In this document: piece after piece, positions 23,633 to 33,244 of the stretch
Layout of the letters: the number at the start of each line of letters is the position of its first letter
Position numbering within the stretch: the first letter of the stretch is position 1
Assembly (NCBI GenBank): GCA_963667505.2
Contig: OY763490.2
Coordinates: 2,356,001 to 2,420,000 of the forward strand
Length of the DNA stretch: 64,000 nt
Source of the DNA: Aldehydirespirator sp963667505
Lineage (GTDB): Bacteria; Actinomycetota; Acidimicrobiia; Acidimicrobiales; Aldehydirespiratoraceae
Reading direction: 5' to 3'
Translations under genes and position numbers: made by a program
The notes under the pieces: generated by a model
What the model was told of the DNA's origin: nothing
Database searches by the model: none
The model's input: only the letters and a program-made list of their open reading frames with translations

Positions 23633-25657
23633 TCAAGCCGTGGCGGCGGGTGCGGTTGCGCCGAGGTAGGCGGCCTGGACCTGTGGGTCGGCCTGGATCT
23701 CGGCGGGGGTACCGACCGCGATCACCCGGCCCTGGTCCAGACAGTAGATGCGGTCGCAGACGCCGGTGATGAAGGCCAGGTCGTGGTCGATCACCACCAC
23801 GCCCGCGCCGACCGCGGCGGCGAGTGCCCGCACCTCGTCGATCATGGCCACGGACTCGACGTCGCTCATGCCGCTGGTGGGCTCGTCGAGCAGGATGAAC
23901 ACGGGCGACAGCGCGGCGGCTCGCACCAGTTCCAACCGGCGGGCGTTGCCGTAGTCGAGCTCGCGGGCCCGCCGGTCGCGCAGATGCCACAGGCCAGCGT
24001 GCACGAGGAGCTGCTCGACGCTGGGGCGGTCGTCGGCGGGCCGGTGCCGAAGCGCTACCAGCGCGGCGATGTCGACGTTCTCGCGCACGGTCAGCGCGGG
24101 GAGCAGGCGCAGATTCTGGAACGTGCGGGCCAGCCCGGCCCGGGCGATCTCGTACGGCTCAGCGCCCGCCACCGGACGGGTCTCGGGCTCGGCCCCCGCC
24201 ACCGGACGGGTCTCGGGCTCGGCCCCCGCCACCGGACGGGTCTCGGGCTCGGCCCCCGCCACCGGACGGGTCTCGGGCTCGGCCCCCGCCACCGGACGGG
24301 TCTCGGGCTCGGCCCCCGCCACCGGCACGGTGTCGAACGGCCCGGCCGACGTCCGCTGGGTGAGCGTCGCGGTGCCCTCAGTCGCTTCGACGAGGCCCGT
24401 GACCACGTTGAGCAGGGTCGTCTTGCCCGCTCCGTTGGGGCCGATGAGGCCCACGACCTCCCGATTCGACGCCTCCAGGCCCGCGTCCTCCAGAGCCCGG
24501 AAACCGCCGAAGTCCACCGTCACCCCGGCCGCCGTCAGCTTCGCAGGCTCAGGGGTCGCCGCGGCCCGCAGCGGGGTGGGCGCGTCCTCGGCCCGGCCGA
24601 AGCGCCTCCGCAGCCAGTGGTCGATCTCCCAGTCCTCGATCAGGCCCCGGGCCCTGAAGATCATGAAGCCCAGCATCGAACTGCCCAGCACGATGTCGGT
24701 GAGACCCGGCCGCAGCACGATGTCGAGGACGTCGAGGGGACCGCCGTCGATCTCGGTGTCGGCGAGGTGGCGGGTCGTCTCATTGACGACGGTCATCAGA
24801 GCCACCCCGAGGACCGATCCGGCGATGCTGTTGCGGCCGCCGACGATCAGCATCACCAGGGTGAGCAGCGTGTAGTCGAAGAAGAAGGTGGACGGCGCCA
24901 CCGTGCCGAGTTGGAACACTCTCAGCGACGCGGCCACCGAGACGACGGCCACCGACAGGATCAGGGCGGCCATCTGTCCCCGGGCCGGGTTGATGCCCAT
25001 GGCCCGGGCGGCTAGGTCGTCCTCCCGGGCAGCCTGGGCCATGCGGCCGATGCGGCTGCTCTTGAAGAATCGGGCCACGACGATGGCCGCGATCAGCGCC
25101 AGGTAGACCCAGAGGCGGCCGTCGAGTCCCCGCCCGACCGAGAAGGAGATCCCATTGCGGCCCCCGGTCAGGTCGGCGTAGGCCCCTCCGACCTCGTGGA
25201 CCATGAACAGCAGGGCGAGAGTGATGACCGTGGCGGCCACCGCGCCCGACTTGGCGCCCGAACGGGCCAGGCCCAACCCGACCACCAGCCCGACCGCCGC
25301 GGTGACCAGCACGGCGACGGCCGCGGCGACCAGCGGGTTGAGCGACACGTCGTCGAGTCCCAGCGGCACGTCGGGCACGATGCGCTCCTTGCGCTTCACC
25401 GTGGTGGCCAACAGCGCGAAGGCGTAGCCGCTGATGGCCGCGAAGCCCATGTGCCCGAACGACAGCACGCCCGTGTTGCCGATGTAGATCTGCAGGCCGA
25501 TCACCATGACCGCGTTGATCAGCATCTGCGTGACCAGGATGTCGCGGGCGGGGCCGCCGCCGGAGGCGTAGAGCAGTCCGCCCAGCACCAGCAGCGCGAA
25601 CAGCCCGCTCGAGCCGATCAGCTGCGAGCCGCCCCGGCTGGACAACAGGCTCCGCAT
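23633..25657 (-). CDS. Fused branched-chain amino acid-type ABC permease and ATPase (LivM-LivG) with tandem-repeat insertion
   Basis: The product is 674 residues. Residues 1 to about 330 are a LivM permease with QIYIGNTGVLSFGHMGFAA and NSIAGSVLGVALMTV. Residues from about 370 are a LivG ATPase: Walker A GPNGAGKTT near 400, FQNLRLLPALTVREN, the LivG-type signature LDYGNARRLELVRA, Walker B FILLDEPTSGMSD and VVIDHDLAFI. Between Walker A and the Q-loop sits an insertion (about 444-500) of a ten-residue unit PVAGAEPETR repeated five times and a partial. LivM-LivG fusions are known; the repeat insertion is the odd part. Neighbouring livH, livF and livK homologues complete the transporter. Confidence 0.92.
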   Translation of the reverse strand: MRSLLSSRGGSQLIGSSGLFALLVLGGLLYASGGGPARDILVTQMLINAVMVIGLQIYIGNTGVLSFGHMGFAAISGYAFALLATTVKRKERIVPDVPLGLDDVSLNPLVAAAVAVLVTAAVGLVVGLGLARSGAKSGAVAATVITLALLFMVHEVGGAYADLTGGRNGISFSVGRGLDGRLWVYLALIAAIVVARFFKSSRIGRMAQAAREDDLAARAMGINPARGQMAALILSVAVVSVAASLRVFQLGTVAPSTFFFDYTLLTLVMLIVGGRNSIAGSVLGVALMTVVNETTRHLADTEIDGGPLDVLDIVLRPGLTDIVLGSSMLGFMIFRARGLIEDWEIDHWLRRRFGRAEDAPTPLRAAATPEPAKLTAAGVTVDFGGFRALEDAGLEASNREVVGLIGPNGAGKTTLLNVVTGLVEATEGTATLTQRTSAGPFDTVPVAGAEPETRPVAGAEPETRPVAGAEPETRPVAGAEPETRPVAGAEPETRPVAGAEPYEIARAGLARTFQNLRLLPALTVRENVDIAALVALRHRPADDRPSVEQLLVHAGLWHLRDRRARELDYGNARRLELVRAAALSPVFILLDEPTSGMSDVESVAMIDEVRALAAAVGAGVVVIDHDLAFITGVCDRIYCLDQGRVIAVGTPAEIQADPQVQAAYLGATAPAATA
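24156..24326. repeat. 30-bp in-frame tandem repeat inside the LivMG gene
   Basis: The unit is CCCGCCACCGGACGGG followed by TCTCGGGCTCGGCC. Four exactly identical 30-base copies lie at 24181-24300, flanked by slightly diverged copies on both sides. Identity of the copies points to recent expansion. Thirty bases is ten codons, so gain or loss leaves the ATPase in frame. Confidence 0.97.
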
Positions 25658-25706
25658 CAGCTTCCCCGCAGACCGCAGCCAGGCGCCCGCAGACCGCAGT
25701 CCGGCG

Positions 25707-26597
25707 TCATACCCGCTCCGCGGATCTGACCGATACCAGCCCCTGCGGCCGGAAGATGAAGAACAGCGCGATCAGGGCGAAGACCGCTCCGTCGGTGATG
25801 CCCACGAGGTCCTCGGGAAGCCAGGAGCGCAGCAGCACCTCCGAGACTCCCAGCAGCAGTCCTCCGTAGACCGCGCCGGGCATCTTCCCGAGTCCGCCGA
25901 TGATGGCGGCCAGCACCCCTTTGAGCAGGGGGCTGAGGCCGGTGGTGGGGCGGGCCTGGCCGGTGCGCATCAGGAAGAAGATGGCTGCGATCCCGGCCAG
26001 CGCGCCGGCCAGGATGAACGCTTGGCGGATCACCTTGTTGCTGCGCACGCCCATGAGCCGGGCCGCGTCGAAGTCCTCGGCCGCGGCTCGCAGCGAGATG
26101 CCGAACATGGTGCGCTGCAGCAAGTAGACGGTCGCGGCCAGCGTGGCGGCGGTGGTTGCGATCACCGCCACGTCCACGACTTGGATGTTGAGGCCGCCGA
26201 CGGCCCAGACACGGTCGGCCCATTCGGGTCGGGGGAAGCTGCGCACACTGGCGCCCATCGTCATCACGAAGATGGCCTGCACCAGGAAGTGCACCGCGAA
26301 GGAGGTCAGCAGCATGGTGAAGTCCGAAGATCCCCTGACCCAGCGGAAGGCGACGAACTCGATTGCGACGGAACTGCCCACCGCGGCGAGGAAGATCAGC
26401 GGCACCGCGGCCCACCAGCCCCATCCCGCCGTGACCACCACCCCGAACGCGACGTAGGCGCTAACGGTGATGAGCTCGCCGTGGGCGAAGTTCACCATGT
26501 GCATCACGCCGAAGATCACCGCGATGCCCAGCGCCAGCAGGGCGTAGATCGAGCCCCGGCCCAGACCGTCGATCAGGTTCTGCAGCAGCTCGATCAT
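25707..26597 (-). CDS. livH: Branched-chain amino acid-type ABC transporter permease (LivH)
   Basis: The product is 296 residues from ATG 26597; a start 15 codons further up is possible but gives non-family sequence. LGRGSIYALLALGIAVIFGV and HMVNFAHGELITVSAYVAF are the LivH signature, with about eight membrane spans. AARLMGVRSNKVIRQAFILA and GVLAAIIGGLGKMPGAVYGG carry the cytoplasmic coupling region. It pairs with the LivM half of the adjacent fusion. Confidence 0.94.
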   Translation of the reverse strand: MIELLQNLIDGLGRGSIYALLALGIAVIFGVMHMVNFAHGELITVSAYVAFGVVVTAGWGWWAAVPLIFLAAVGSSVAIEFVAFRWVRGSSDFTMLLTSFAVHFLVQAIFVMTMGASVRSFPRPEWADRVWAVGGLNIQVVDVAVIATTAATLAATVYLLQRTMFGISLRAAAEDFDAARLMGVRSNKVIRQAFILAGALAGIAAIFFLMRTGQARPTTGLSPLLKGVLAAIIGGLGKMPGAVYGGLLLGVSEVLLRSWLPEDLVGITDGAVFALIALFFIFRPQGLVSVRSAERV

Positions 26598-26667
26598 GCC
26601 GGTCGGCGAGCGGCACCGACGATTGGGACCGCACCCCGCCACGCCCCGCAGCGCCGCGGCGGCATGG

Positions 26668-27387
26668 TCATGGCCCTTGGGGCCGCGACGCGCCGACGAA
26701 GGTGTCGAAGAGGTCGTCGCGGCCGAGCAGGTCGGAGGCGGCGCCCTCGGCCGCGATCTCGCCGGTGCGCAGCACGTAGGCGCGGTCGGCTACCTCCAGC
26801 AGCCTCGTGGCGTTCTGCTCGACTACCAGCATCGTCCGGTTCTCGGCTCGCAGGCTGCCGATCAGGTCGAACACGAAGTCGACCAGCACGGGCGCCAGGC
26901 CCAGCGACGGCTCGTCCATCAGCACGACCTGCGGGTCGCTCATCAGCGCTCGGGCGATGGCGAGCTGCTGAGCCTCGCCGCCGGAGAGGTACCCGGCCGC
27001 GGTGGACCACTTGTCTCCGAGCACCGGGAACAGCTCCACCATCTGTTCGAGGCGCTCGGCGCGCTCGTCGGCCGCGACGGTCACGCCGCCGATCCGCAGG
27101 TTCTCCACCACGGTCATCTGGGCGAACAGGCGGCGGCGCTCGGGCACGAGCGCAAGGCCGGCCCTGAGCATCCGGTCGGGACTGCAGCCGGTGACGGGCC
27201 GCCCGTCGAGAGTCACCTCGCCTTCGGCGGGGTGCAACAGCCCGGCCACCGTGTTGAGCAGGGTCGTCTTGCCCGCGCCGTTGGGGCCGATGAGCCCGAC
27301 CACCTGATTGGCGCCGACCGAGAGACTGACCCGGCGCAGAGCCGAGATCGCGCCGTAGCGCGTGGTCAGCCCGGATACCTCAAGCAT
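26668..27387 (-). CDS. livF: Branched-chain amino acid-type ABC transporter ATP-binding protein (LivF)
   Basis: The product is 239 residues, standard for LivF. Walker A is GPNGAGKTT, the Q-loop region ERRRLFAQMTVVENL, the signature LSGGEAQQLAIARAL, Walker B VVLMDEPSLGLAP, and the switch region VVEQNATRLLEVADR. It forms the second ATPase of the importer with the LivG half of the fused gene. It is followed by livH after about 70 bases. Confidence 0.95.
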   Translation of the reverse strand: MLEVSGLTTRYGAISALRRVSLSVGANQVVGLIGPNGAGKTTLLNTVAGLLHPAEGEVTLDGRPVTGCSPDRMLRAGLALVPERRRLFAQMTVVENLRIGGVTVAADERAERLEQMVELFPVLGDKWSTAAGYLSGGEAQQLAIARALMSDPQVVLMDEPSLGLAPVLVDFVFDLIGSLRAENRTMLVVEQNATRLLEVADRAYVLRTGEIAAEGAASDLLGRDDLFDTFVGASRPQGP

Positions 27388-27513
27388 CGCGGCACCCTAT
27401 ACCAGCGCTGTACCCGCTCCCGGCGCGCGTCGGCCCGGATCACACGCAACCCGGATCGCGCCCGGCGAGACCCGGGTCACGGGCCCCAGGTGCAGTCAGG
27501 CGGCGTACCCGCG

Positions 27514-28875
27514 TCACATCCGGGCTGCGAGCGTGGTCTCCCCGTTCACGATCTGCAGGATGTAGACCGGCTTGTCGGGCGTGCCGTCGGTACCGGCGTA
27601 GCCGATGGTGTCGGTGATCGCCTCGACGCCAGCGAGGTTGGCGATGGCCTCGGCGATGTCGAGCGGATCGTAGGAGTCGGCCTCGAGGTAGCCCTGGATG
27701 GCCACCGTTATGGCGTCGCCGGCGAGAGCCGCGAAGCCCGGGGCGGCACTGGGCATCCCGGCCGCTTCGAGGGCCGCGTTGAGCCGCTCGTAGCGGTTGC
27801 CGTCCTGGCCGAAGCCGTGATCGGTCCAGTAGACGCCCTCGTTGTTGGGGATCTCGGTGATCCCGCTCACTCCGAACGCGTCGGCGCCGAAGTAGGCCAG
27901 GGTGTCGATGCCGCGCTCCTCGATCGCGCCCCGCAGCGCGTCGAGTTGGGGCGCGATCATGGCCGTGTAGAGGATCTCGGTGCCGTCGGCCACGCTGACC
28001 ACCTCGTTGGCGTGGGAGGCGAAGTCGAAGTCCTCGAAGGGCACGTAGCTCTGGTCGAGCACCAGCTCTCCGCCCAGCTCTTCGAACTTGGCCGCGAACG
28101 TCTCGGGGTTGTAGCCGAAGTACGGGCCCTCCGACGAGAAGGTGATGGCCCGGGTGAAGCCGTTGTCGATGGCGAACTGAGCGGCGGCCTCGGCCTGCTG
28201 GGTGTCGCTGAAGGTGGTCATGAACGAGTAGATCGACGGGTCGGGCAGCACCGGCTCGGTGGACGCCACGAAGATCACGGCCCGGCTGGCGTTGACGGTC
28301 TGCAGCACGGCGTCGCCGGTGTCGGCGAACGGGGGGCCGAGGATGACGTGCGCGTCGGCGGCGAGCAGGTCGGCGGTGGCCCGCTGAGAGACCTCGGGAT
28401 TGCCCTGCACATCCTCAACCACGAACTCAACCCGCTGGCCATAGATGCCGCCGGCGCAGTTGATCCGGTCGACGTAGTGCTGGCCGGCCTCCGAGATCGG
28501 GATGTCGGCGAATCCGCCGACCTCGGACAGGTCGGCGGCGAACCCTATTATGAACGCCGGGCCCTCCTGGAGCGGCGCGCAGTCGTTCAGATCGACGTCC
28601 AGCGCGGCGTCCACGTCGAAGCCGGCCGCAACCATGCCGTCATCGGCCATGTCATCCTCTGGCATGTCGTCGCTGTCGGCCACCACCGCGTCCTCGTCAG
28701 CCATGTCGTCATCGGCGGCAGCATCGACGGCCACGTCGTCGTCGGCCGCAGCGTCTTCGGCCGCAGGCGCGGCGGTGGTGGCGGCGGGGGCCTCGGCGGC
28801 GTCGTCGTCGCCACAGCCGGCCGCCACGAGCGCGGCCACGGCGAGCAGGGCGACCAGCAGTTTGCTGATTCTCAT
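27514..28875 (-). CDS. ABC transporter substrate-binding lipoprotein, LivK/Peripla_BP_6 type
   Basis: The product is 453 residues from ATG 28875 with GGAGG upstream. The lipobox is VAAGC near residue 21. A very acidic linker of about 70 residues rich in Asp, Ala and Met (DDMADEDAVV, DDMPEDDMADD) precedes the type I periplasmic binding fold: PISEAGQHYVDRINCAGGIYG, VILGPPFADTGDAV, RAVIFVASTEPV, RAITFSSEGPYFGY. It binds the importer's substrate, which may be an amino acid, amide or aromatic acid. It is first in the operon livK-livF-livH-livMG (possibly with the aldehyde dehydrogenase). Confidence 0.92.
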   Translation of the reverse strand: MRISKLLVALLAVAALVAAGCGDDDAAEAPAATTAAPAAEDAAADDDVAVDAAADDDMADEDAVVADSDDMPEDDMADDGMVAAGFDVDAALDVDLNDCAPLQEGPAFIIGFAADLSEVGGFADIPISEAGQHYVDRINCAGGIYGQRVEFVVEDVQGNPEVSQRATADLLAADAHVILGPPFADTGDAVLQTVNASRAVIFVASTEPVLPDPSIYSFMTTFSDTQQAEAAAQFAIDNGFTRAITFSSEGPYFGYNPETFAAKFEELGGELVLDQSYVPFEDFDFASHANEVVSVADGTEILYTAMIAPQLDALRGAIEERGIDTLAYFGADAFGVSGITEIPNNEGVYWTDHGFGQDGNRYERLNAALEAAGMPSAAPGFAALAGDAITVAIQGYLEADSYDPLDIAEAIANLAGVEAITDTIGYAGTDGTPDKPVYILQIVNGETTLAARM

Positions 28876-28933
28876 GGGATCCTCCAGGGATGTCTCGCGG
28901 ACTGATCCGCGGGCTTGGTGCTACCGGAAACCC

Positions 28934-28939
28934 ATTATA
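28934..28939 (-). promoter_or_regulatory. Candidate -10 (TATAAT) of the livK operon in the MarR-livK divergent gap
   Basis: On the minus strand TATAAT is a perfect -10, about 60 bases before the livK start. The -35 is weak. It sits next to the MarR-type gene that starts at 28978 in the other direction, so the regulator could control the importer by binding here. That link is inferred from position only. Confidence 0.5.
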
Positions 28940-28977
28940 CGATCCGTTTGGTAGCGAACGAAATCGGAGAGTCATCC

Positions 28978-29481
28978 GTGGACGACCGAGCGGACCCGCG
29001 CCTGCTCGACGCCGAGCGCCTCATAGAGGCCCGCCTCGGCGACCGACACCTCGACTTCGACTCAATGCTGTCGGTGTCCAACATCTACCGGGCCGCCACC
29101 GCCGTGCGCCGACGGGCCGAGCGAGGCGTGCTGTCGGAGTTCGGGCTCTCATGGGGCGGCTTCACGACGCTTTGGGTGCTGTGGGTGTGGGGCGACATGC
29201 AGACCGCGGAGCTGGCCGACGAGTGCGACCTGTCCAAGGGCACGCTCACAGGAGTGGTCAAGACCCTCGAGAAGCGGGGGTTCGTCGAGCGCAGTCGAGT
29301 TGCCTCGGACCGCCGACGGGTGACGGTGTCGCTCACCGACGCCGGCTTGGAGACGATCGAGAGGCTCTTTCCCCGCTTCAACCTCTACGAGGGCGAGATG
29401 GTGGGCGAGCTGTCGACGACCGAGAAGCATGAACTGGCCCGGCTGCTGCGGCGGGTGATCGTCGCAGCCGGCGAGCAGTGA
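28978..29481 (+). CDS. MarR-family transcriptional regulator
   Basis: The product is 167 residues from GTG 28978 with GGAGA seven bases upstream; a TTG at 28915 is an alternative. The winged-helix region has LSWGGFTTLWVLWVWGDMQT, then ELADECDLSKGTLTGVVKTL (recognition helix) and the wing SRVASDRRRVTVSLTDAGLE. The length is slightly above average owing to an N-terminal extension. MarR proteins usually repress an adjacent operon and release it on binding a small acid or aromatic ligand; the divergent livK operon is the natural target. Confidence 0.92.
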   Translation: MDDRADPRLLDAERLIEARLGDRHLDFDSMLSVSNIYRAATAVRRRAERGVLSEFGLSWGGFTTLWVLWVWGDMQTAELADECDLSKGTLTGVVKTLEKRGFVERSRVASDRRRVTVSLTDAGLETIERLFPRFNLYEGEMVGELSTTEKHELARLLRRVIVAAGEQ

Positions 29482-29618
29482 GCGTCGATCGCCGTACCGC
29501 GGGCGCTCGCCCTCCTACACGGCTGCTGACGCTGGTGCAACTCCACCGCCGGCCGCCTCCGACCCGGCCGTCGTCCGAGGTTGATCGGCCTCTCGGGCAC
29601 CCCCCGACGGTCGAGCCC

Positions 29619-30554
29619 TCAGACGTCGAAGCGCGAGCAGTAGTCGACCATCCGTCGGCAGATGGCCGGCACTTGCGCGACGTCGTCGGTGAACTGCGAC
29701 GGCTTCATGCAGAACAGGGTGTAGCCAGCGGCGACCTGCTCGTCGATGGCGGCCATGGCCCCGTCGACGTCGGCCGTCGCGTCGGGCGAGGCGAACGTGG
29801 ACCGGGTGCCGCCGACCAACTCGATCTCGTCGATGCTGCGCCCGGCGGCGGCCAGGCCCCGTGCAAGCTGGGCGAGGTCGTCGGCGGTGGGTGCGCCGAA
29901 GGGGTGGAAGCCGCGGCCGTAGCGGGCCATGCGCCGGATCAGCGCGGGGTGCATCCACTCGCCGCCGAACCACATGCGGGGCCCGGTCGGCCGCCACGCC
30001 TTGGGCTCGCAGTACACGTCGGTGAAGCTGAAGTAGCGGCCCTCGAAGCTCGCCGGCGATCCCGCCCACAGCCTCGACATGGCCTCCAAGTGCTCGTCGA
30101 GGATGCGGCCCCGCTGGTGGAAGGGCACGCCGTGGGCCTCGTACTCGGCCCGCTGCCACGACACGGTGGGCTGAACGACGAGCCGGCCCTCGCACAGCAG
30201 GTCGATGGTGGCCAGGTCCTTGGCCAGCAGGATCGGATGGCGCAGCGGCGGGATGACCGCGCCGGCCACGACCCGGACCTGGCTGGTGGCCGCGGCCACC
30301 GCGGCCAGGGTGGCCACCGAGCTCGGCCACGGCGTCATGGGATCCTGGTTGCCGATGGCCGCGTACATTCGGGGGTTGCTCATGAGCCCGTCGATGGCCG
30401 CGTCGGGGCCCAGCATGGTCTGCTCGCTGACCATCACCGCGCCGAACCCGCTGTCTTCGGCGATCCGGGCCAGGTCCACGAGCCCTCGCATGTCCCGGGG
30501 ATCGAGCATGGTGTGGTTCTCGGTGAGGATCATCAGCATCCCCACGCGGGGCAT
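29619..30554 (-). CDS. LLM-class flavin-dependent oxidoreductase (luciferase-like), copy 1
   Basis: The product is 311 residues of the bacterial-luciferase-like TIM barrel. ARIAEDSGFGAVMVSEQTML and AVAAATSQVRVVAGAVIPPL are typical of the F420/FMN-dependent family. They are followed by DLLCEGRLVVQPTVSWQRAEYEA (cited in part: GRLVVQPTVSW) and RMWFGGEWMHPAL. It is clearly paralogous to the enzyme at 57093-58046. It starts one base after the SDR stop on the same strand, so the two form a transcription unit. Cofactor (F420 or FMN) and substrate cannot be settled. Confidence 0.9.
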   Translation of the reverse strand: MPRVGMLMILTENHTMLDPRDMRGLVDLARIAEDSGFGAVMVSEQTMLGPDAAIDGLMSNPRMYAAIGNQDPMTPWPSSVATLAAVAAATSQVRVVAGAVIPPLRHPILLAKDLATIDLLCEGRLVVQPTVSWQRAEYEAHGVPFHQRGRILDEHLEAMSRLWAGSPASFEGRYFSFTDVYCEPKAWRPTGPRMWFGGEWMHPALIRRMARYGRGFHPFGAPTADDLAQLARGLAAAGRSIDEIELVGGTRSTFASPDATADVDGAMAAIDEQVAAGYTLFCMKPSQFTDDVAQVPAICRRMVDYCSRFDV

Positions 30555-30555
30555 G

Positions 30556-31314
30556 TCAGCGCTCCGCCATGTCGAACGGGCCCAGGGCCACCGCGCCGCC
30601 GTCGAGGCGGAAGCTGGCGCCGGTGGCGAAGCGGCCGGCCGGGGCCACCAGGTAGTGGACCAGCGCGGCGATCTCGTCGGGCTGTCCGGCCCGGCCCGCG
30701 ATGTTCACCGACACCCCTGCGGCGGCCAGCTCGCGGATCACCTCTGCGGCCATCGGCGTGTCCACCATGCCCGGATTGACCTGCGTGACCCGGATGCCGT
30801 CGGCCCGCCACTCCTTGGCCAGCGCGACGGCGACCGCGGCCAATCCGGCCTTGGTCGCCCCGTAGACGGCCCCGCCCGCCGAGGGCCGCACCGCGTCCAC
30901 CGAGCCGATCATCACGACGGCGGAGTCATCGCCTGCGGCCAAGTGGGGGTGGGCGAGCTGGCAGAGCCGAAGCGGCGCCCACAGGTTGAGCCCGACCAGT
31001 CCGTCGAAGTACTGCCGGTCGAGCCCGCTAAGCGGGCGCCAGTCGCCCCGGCCCGCGTTGTTCACCAGGATGTCGAGCCCGCCCAGCGCCTCCACCGCGG
31101 CCGGTATGAGCGCGTCGACGGCGCCGGCGTCGCTGAGGTCCGCCACCAGCGGCCGTATGGAGCCATCGCCGTCGGGCACCCCGCCCGACCGCGACACCGC
31201 GACCACATCTGCGCCCGCCGCGGCCATCCGGACGGCGATCGCCGCGCCGATCCCCGCCGACGCGCCGGTCACCAACGCCCGACGCCCGGCAAGGTCGAAC
31301 GCGGCATCAGGCAC
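30556..31314 (-). CDS. SDR-family oxidoreductase
   Basis: The product is 252 residues. TGASAGIG is the NAD(P) loop and ILVNNAGRGD follows. VVMIGSVDAVRPSAGGAVYG then TKAGLAAVAVALAKEW give Ser, Tyr and Lys of the active site, and VNPGMVDTPM the downstream motif. The C-terminus FATGASFRLDGGAVAL is typical. It lies immediately upstream of the LLM oxidoreductase, suggesting that both act on the same compound. Confidence 0.92.
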   Translation of the reverse strand: MPDAAFDLAGRRALVTGASAGIGAAIAVRMAAAGADVVAVSRSGGVPDGDGSIRPLVADLSDAGAVDALIPAAVEALGGLDILVNNAGRGDWRPLSGLDRQYFDGLVGLNLWAPLRLCQLAHPHLAAGDDSAVVMIGSVDAVRPSAGGAVYGATKAGLAAVAVALAKEWRADGIRVTQVNPGMVDTPMAAEVIRELAAAGVSVNIAGRAGQPDEIAALVHYLVAPAGRFATGASFRLDGGAVALGPFDMAER

Positions 31315-31606
31315 CGCGCCACCCTAGCTAGGCGGCAGATTCGGCAGCCACACCCGTACCCGGCAGAGCATCCGCCGACGGCACTGTCGGCAGCCCGCTC
31401 TGGAGACGATGAGCGACGACCCGCCGAGCGGGTGTCCGGCGATGCCCGCTGTTCACCCCTATCGCGGATTGTGACATTCCGCTCTCCAGCAGGTTGTGAC
31501 ATGCTGCACATCGGGTGTCGTGGCGTCCCGGGCTCGGCCTCTGCATCGGGGGTCGTGACTGGAGGCCGTGCGACGCCGGGCAGGGAGTCCGCAGGAGGAG
31601 CCGACC

Positions 31607-33244
31607 ATGAGCCTGTCAGCCGATTCGGGTGCGACGGACGTACCACTGCTGGAGGAGACGATCCCGCAGAACCTGGCCCGCACTGTCGCCGCCCACGGCG
31701 GGCGCGACGCCCTGGTGTCGGTGGAGCAGGGTCTGCGCTACAGCTACTCGGAGTTCGCCGCCGAGGCGGACCGGGTGGCGCGGGGACTGATGGCGACCGG
31801 GGTGGCCAAGGGCGACCGGGTGGGGATCTGGAGCCCGAACTACGCGGAGTGGGTGCTGGTGCAGTACGCCACGGCCCGCATCGGCGCGATCCTGGTGACC
31901 ATCAACCCGGCCTACCGGTCGTCGGAACTGTCCTATGTGCTCAAGCAGTCGGACGTCTCGGTGCTGGTGGCGGTGGAGTCGTTCCTCACCAGCGACTACC
32001 GCTCCATGGTCACCGAAGCGTGGGACACGGTGCCGACTGAGCGGGTCGTCTACCTGCACACCGCCGACTGGGAGGGCCTGCTGTCGGCCGGCGAGTCGGT
32101 GCTAGCTGAGCAATTGGAGGAGCGCACCGCTCAGCTGCGACCCGACGACGCCATCAACATCCAGTACACCAGCGGCACGACCGGCTTCCCGAAGGGCGCC
32201 ACGCTGAGCCACCGCAACATCTTGAACAACGGGTTCTTCATCGGCGAGGCCTGCCAGTACACGCCGGATGACCGGGTGTGCATCCCGGTGCCGTTCTACC
32301 ACTGCTTCGGGATGGTGCTGGGCAACCTGGCCTGCACCACCCACGGCTCGGCCATGGTCATACCCGCGGCCGGGTTCGACGCCTCGGCAACGCTTCGGGC
32401 CGTGGCCCAAGAACGCTGCACCAGCCTCTACGGCGTGCCGACCATGTTCATCGCCGAGCTGGGCGAGCCCGGCCTGGCCAGCCACGACCTGTCGTCGCTG
32501 CGCACCGGGATCATGGCCGGATCGCCGTGCCCCATCGAGGTGATGCGCCAAGTGGTGGAGCAGATGAACATGAGCGAGGTGACCATCGCCTACGGCATGA
32601 CCGAGACCTCGCCGGTGTCCACTCAGACCTCTGCGCACGACCCTCTGGAGAAACGGGTGACCACGGTGGGCCGGGTCCATCCCCACGTAGGGATACGCAT
32701 CGTGGATCCCGGCACGGGCAAGACCGTTCCCCGAGGCGCCGCGGGGGAGTTCCTCACCAGGGGCTACTCGGTGATGCTGGGCTACTGGAACGACCCGGAG
32801 CGCACCGCGGAGGCCATCGACGCCGACGGCTGGATGCACACCGGCGACCTCGCGGTGATGGACGACGAGGGCTACGTCAACATCGTCGGCCGGATCAAGG
32901 ACATGGTCATCCGCGGCGGTGAGAACGTCTACCCCCGCGAGATCGAGGAGTTCCTCTACACCCACCCCGACGTCTTGGAGGTGCAGGTGGTCGGCGTGCC
33001 CGACGCCCGCTACGGCGAGGAGGTCATGGCCTGGATCCAGCTGCGCGACGGCGCCGACACCACCGCGGAGGAGATCAAGGACTTCTGCCGGGGCGCCATC
33101 GCCCACTACAAGGTGCCCCGCTACATCAAGTTCACCGACGCCTTCCCCATGACCATCACCGGCAAGATCCAGAAGTTCAAGATGCGCGAGACGTCGATCG
33201 CCGAGCTCGGCCTGGAGAACGCGGCCGGAGTGCAGAGCGCATAG
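31607..33244 (+). CDS. AMP-forming acyl-CoA synthetase
   Basis: The product is 545 residues from ATG 31607 with AGGAGG upstream. Adenylate-forming motifs are complete: YTSGTTGFPKGATLSH (P-loop), YGMTETSP, GWMHTGDLAVMDDEGYVNI, GRIKDMVIRGGENVYPREIE (hinge), and the catalytic Lys of MTITGKIQKFKMRE. It activates a medium- or long-chain or other carboxylic acid with ATP and CoA. It is the last ordinary chromosomal gene before the accessory island. Confidence 0.94.
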   Translation: MSLSADSGATDVPLLEETIPQNLARTVAAHGGRDALVSVEQGLRYSYSEFAAEADRVARGLMATGVAKGDRVGIWSPNYAEWVLVQYATARIGAILVTINPAYRSSELSYVLKQSDVSVLVAVESFLTSDYRSMVTEAWDTVPTERVVYLHTADWEGLLSAGESVLAEQLEERTAQLRPDDAINIQYTSGTTGFPKGATLSHRNILNNGFFIGEACQYTPDDRVCIPVPFYHCFGMVLGNLACTTHGSAMVIPAAGFDASATLRAVAQERCTSLYGVPTMFIAELGEPGLASHDLSSLRTGIMAGSPCPIEVMRQVVEQMNMSEVTIAYGMTETSPVSTQTSAHDPLEKRVTTVGRVHPHVGIRIVDPGTGKTVPRGAAGEFLTRGYSVMLGYWNDPERTAEAIDADGWMHTGDLAVMDDEGYVNIVGRIKDMVIRGGENVYPREIEEFLYTHPDVLEVQVVGVPDARYGEEVMAWIQLRDGADTTAEEIKDFCRGAIAHYKVPRYIKFTDAFPMTITGKIQKFKMRETSIAELGLENAAGVQSA

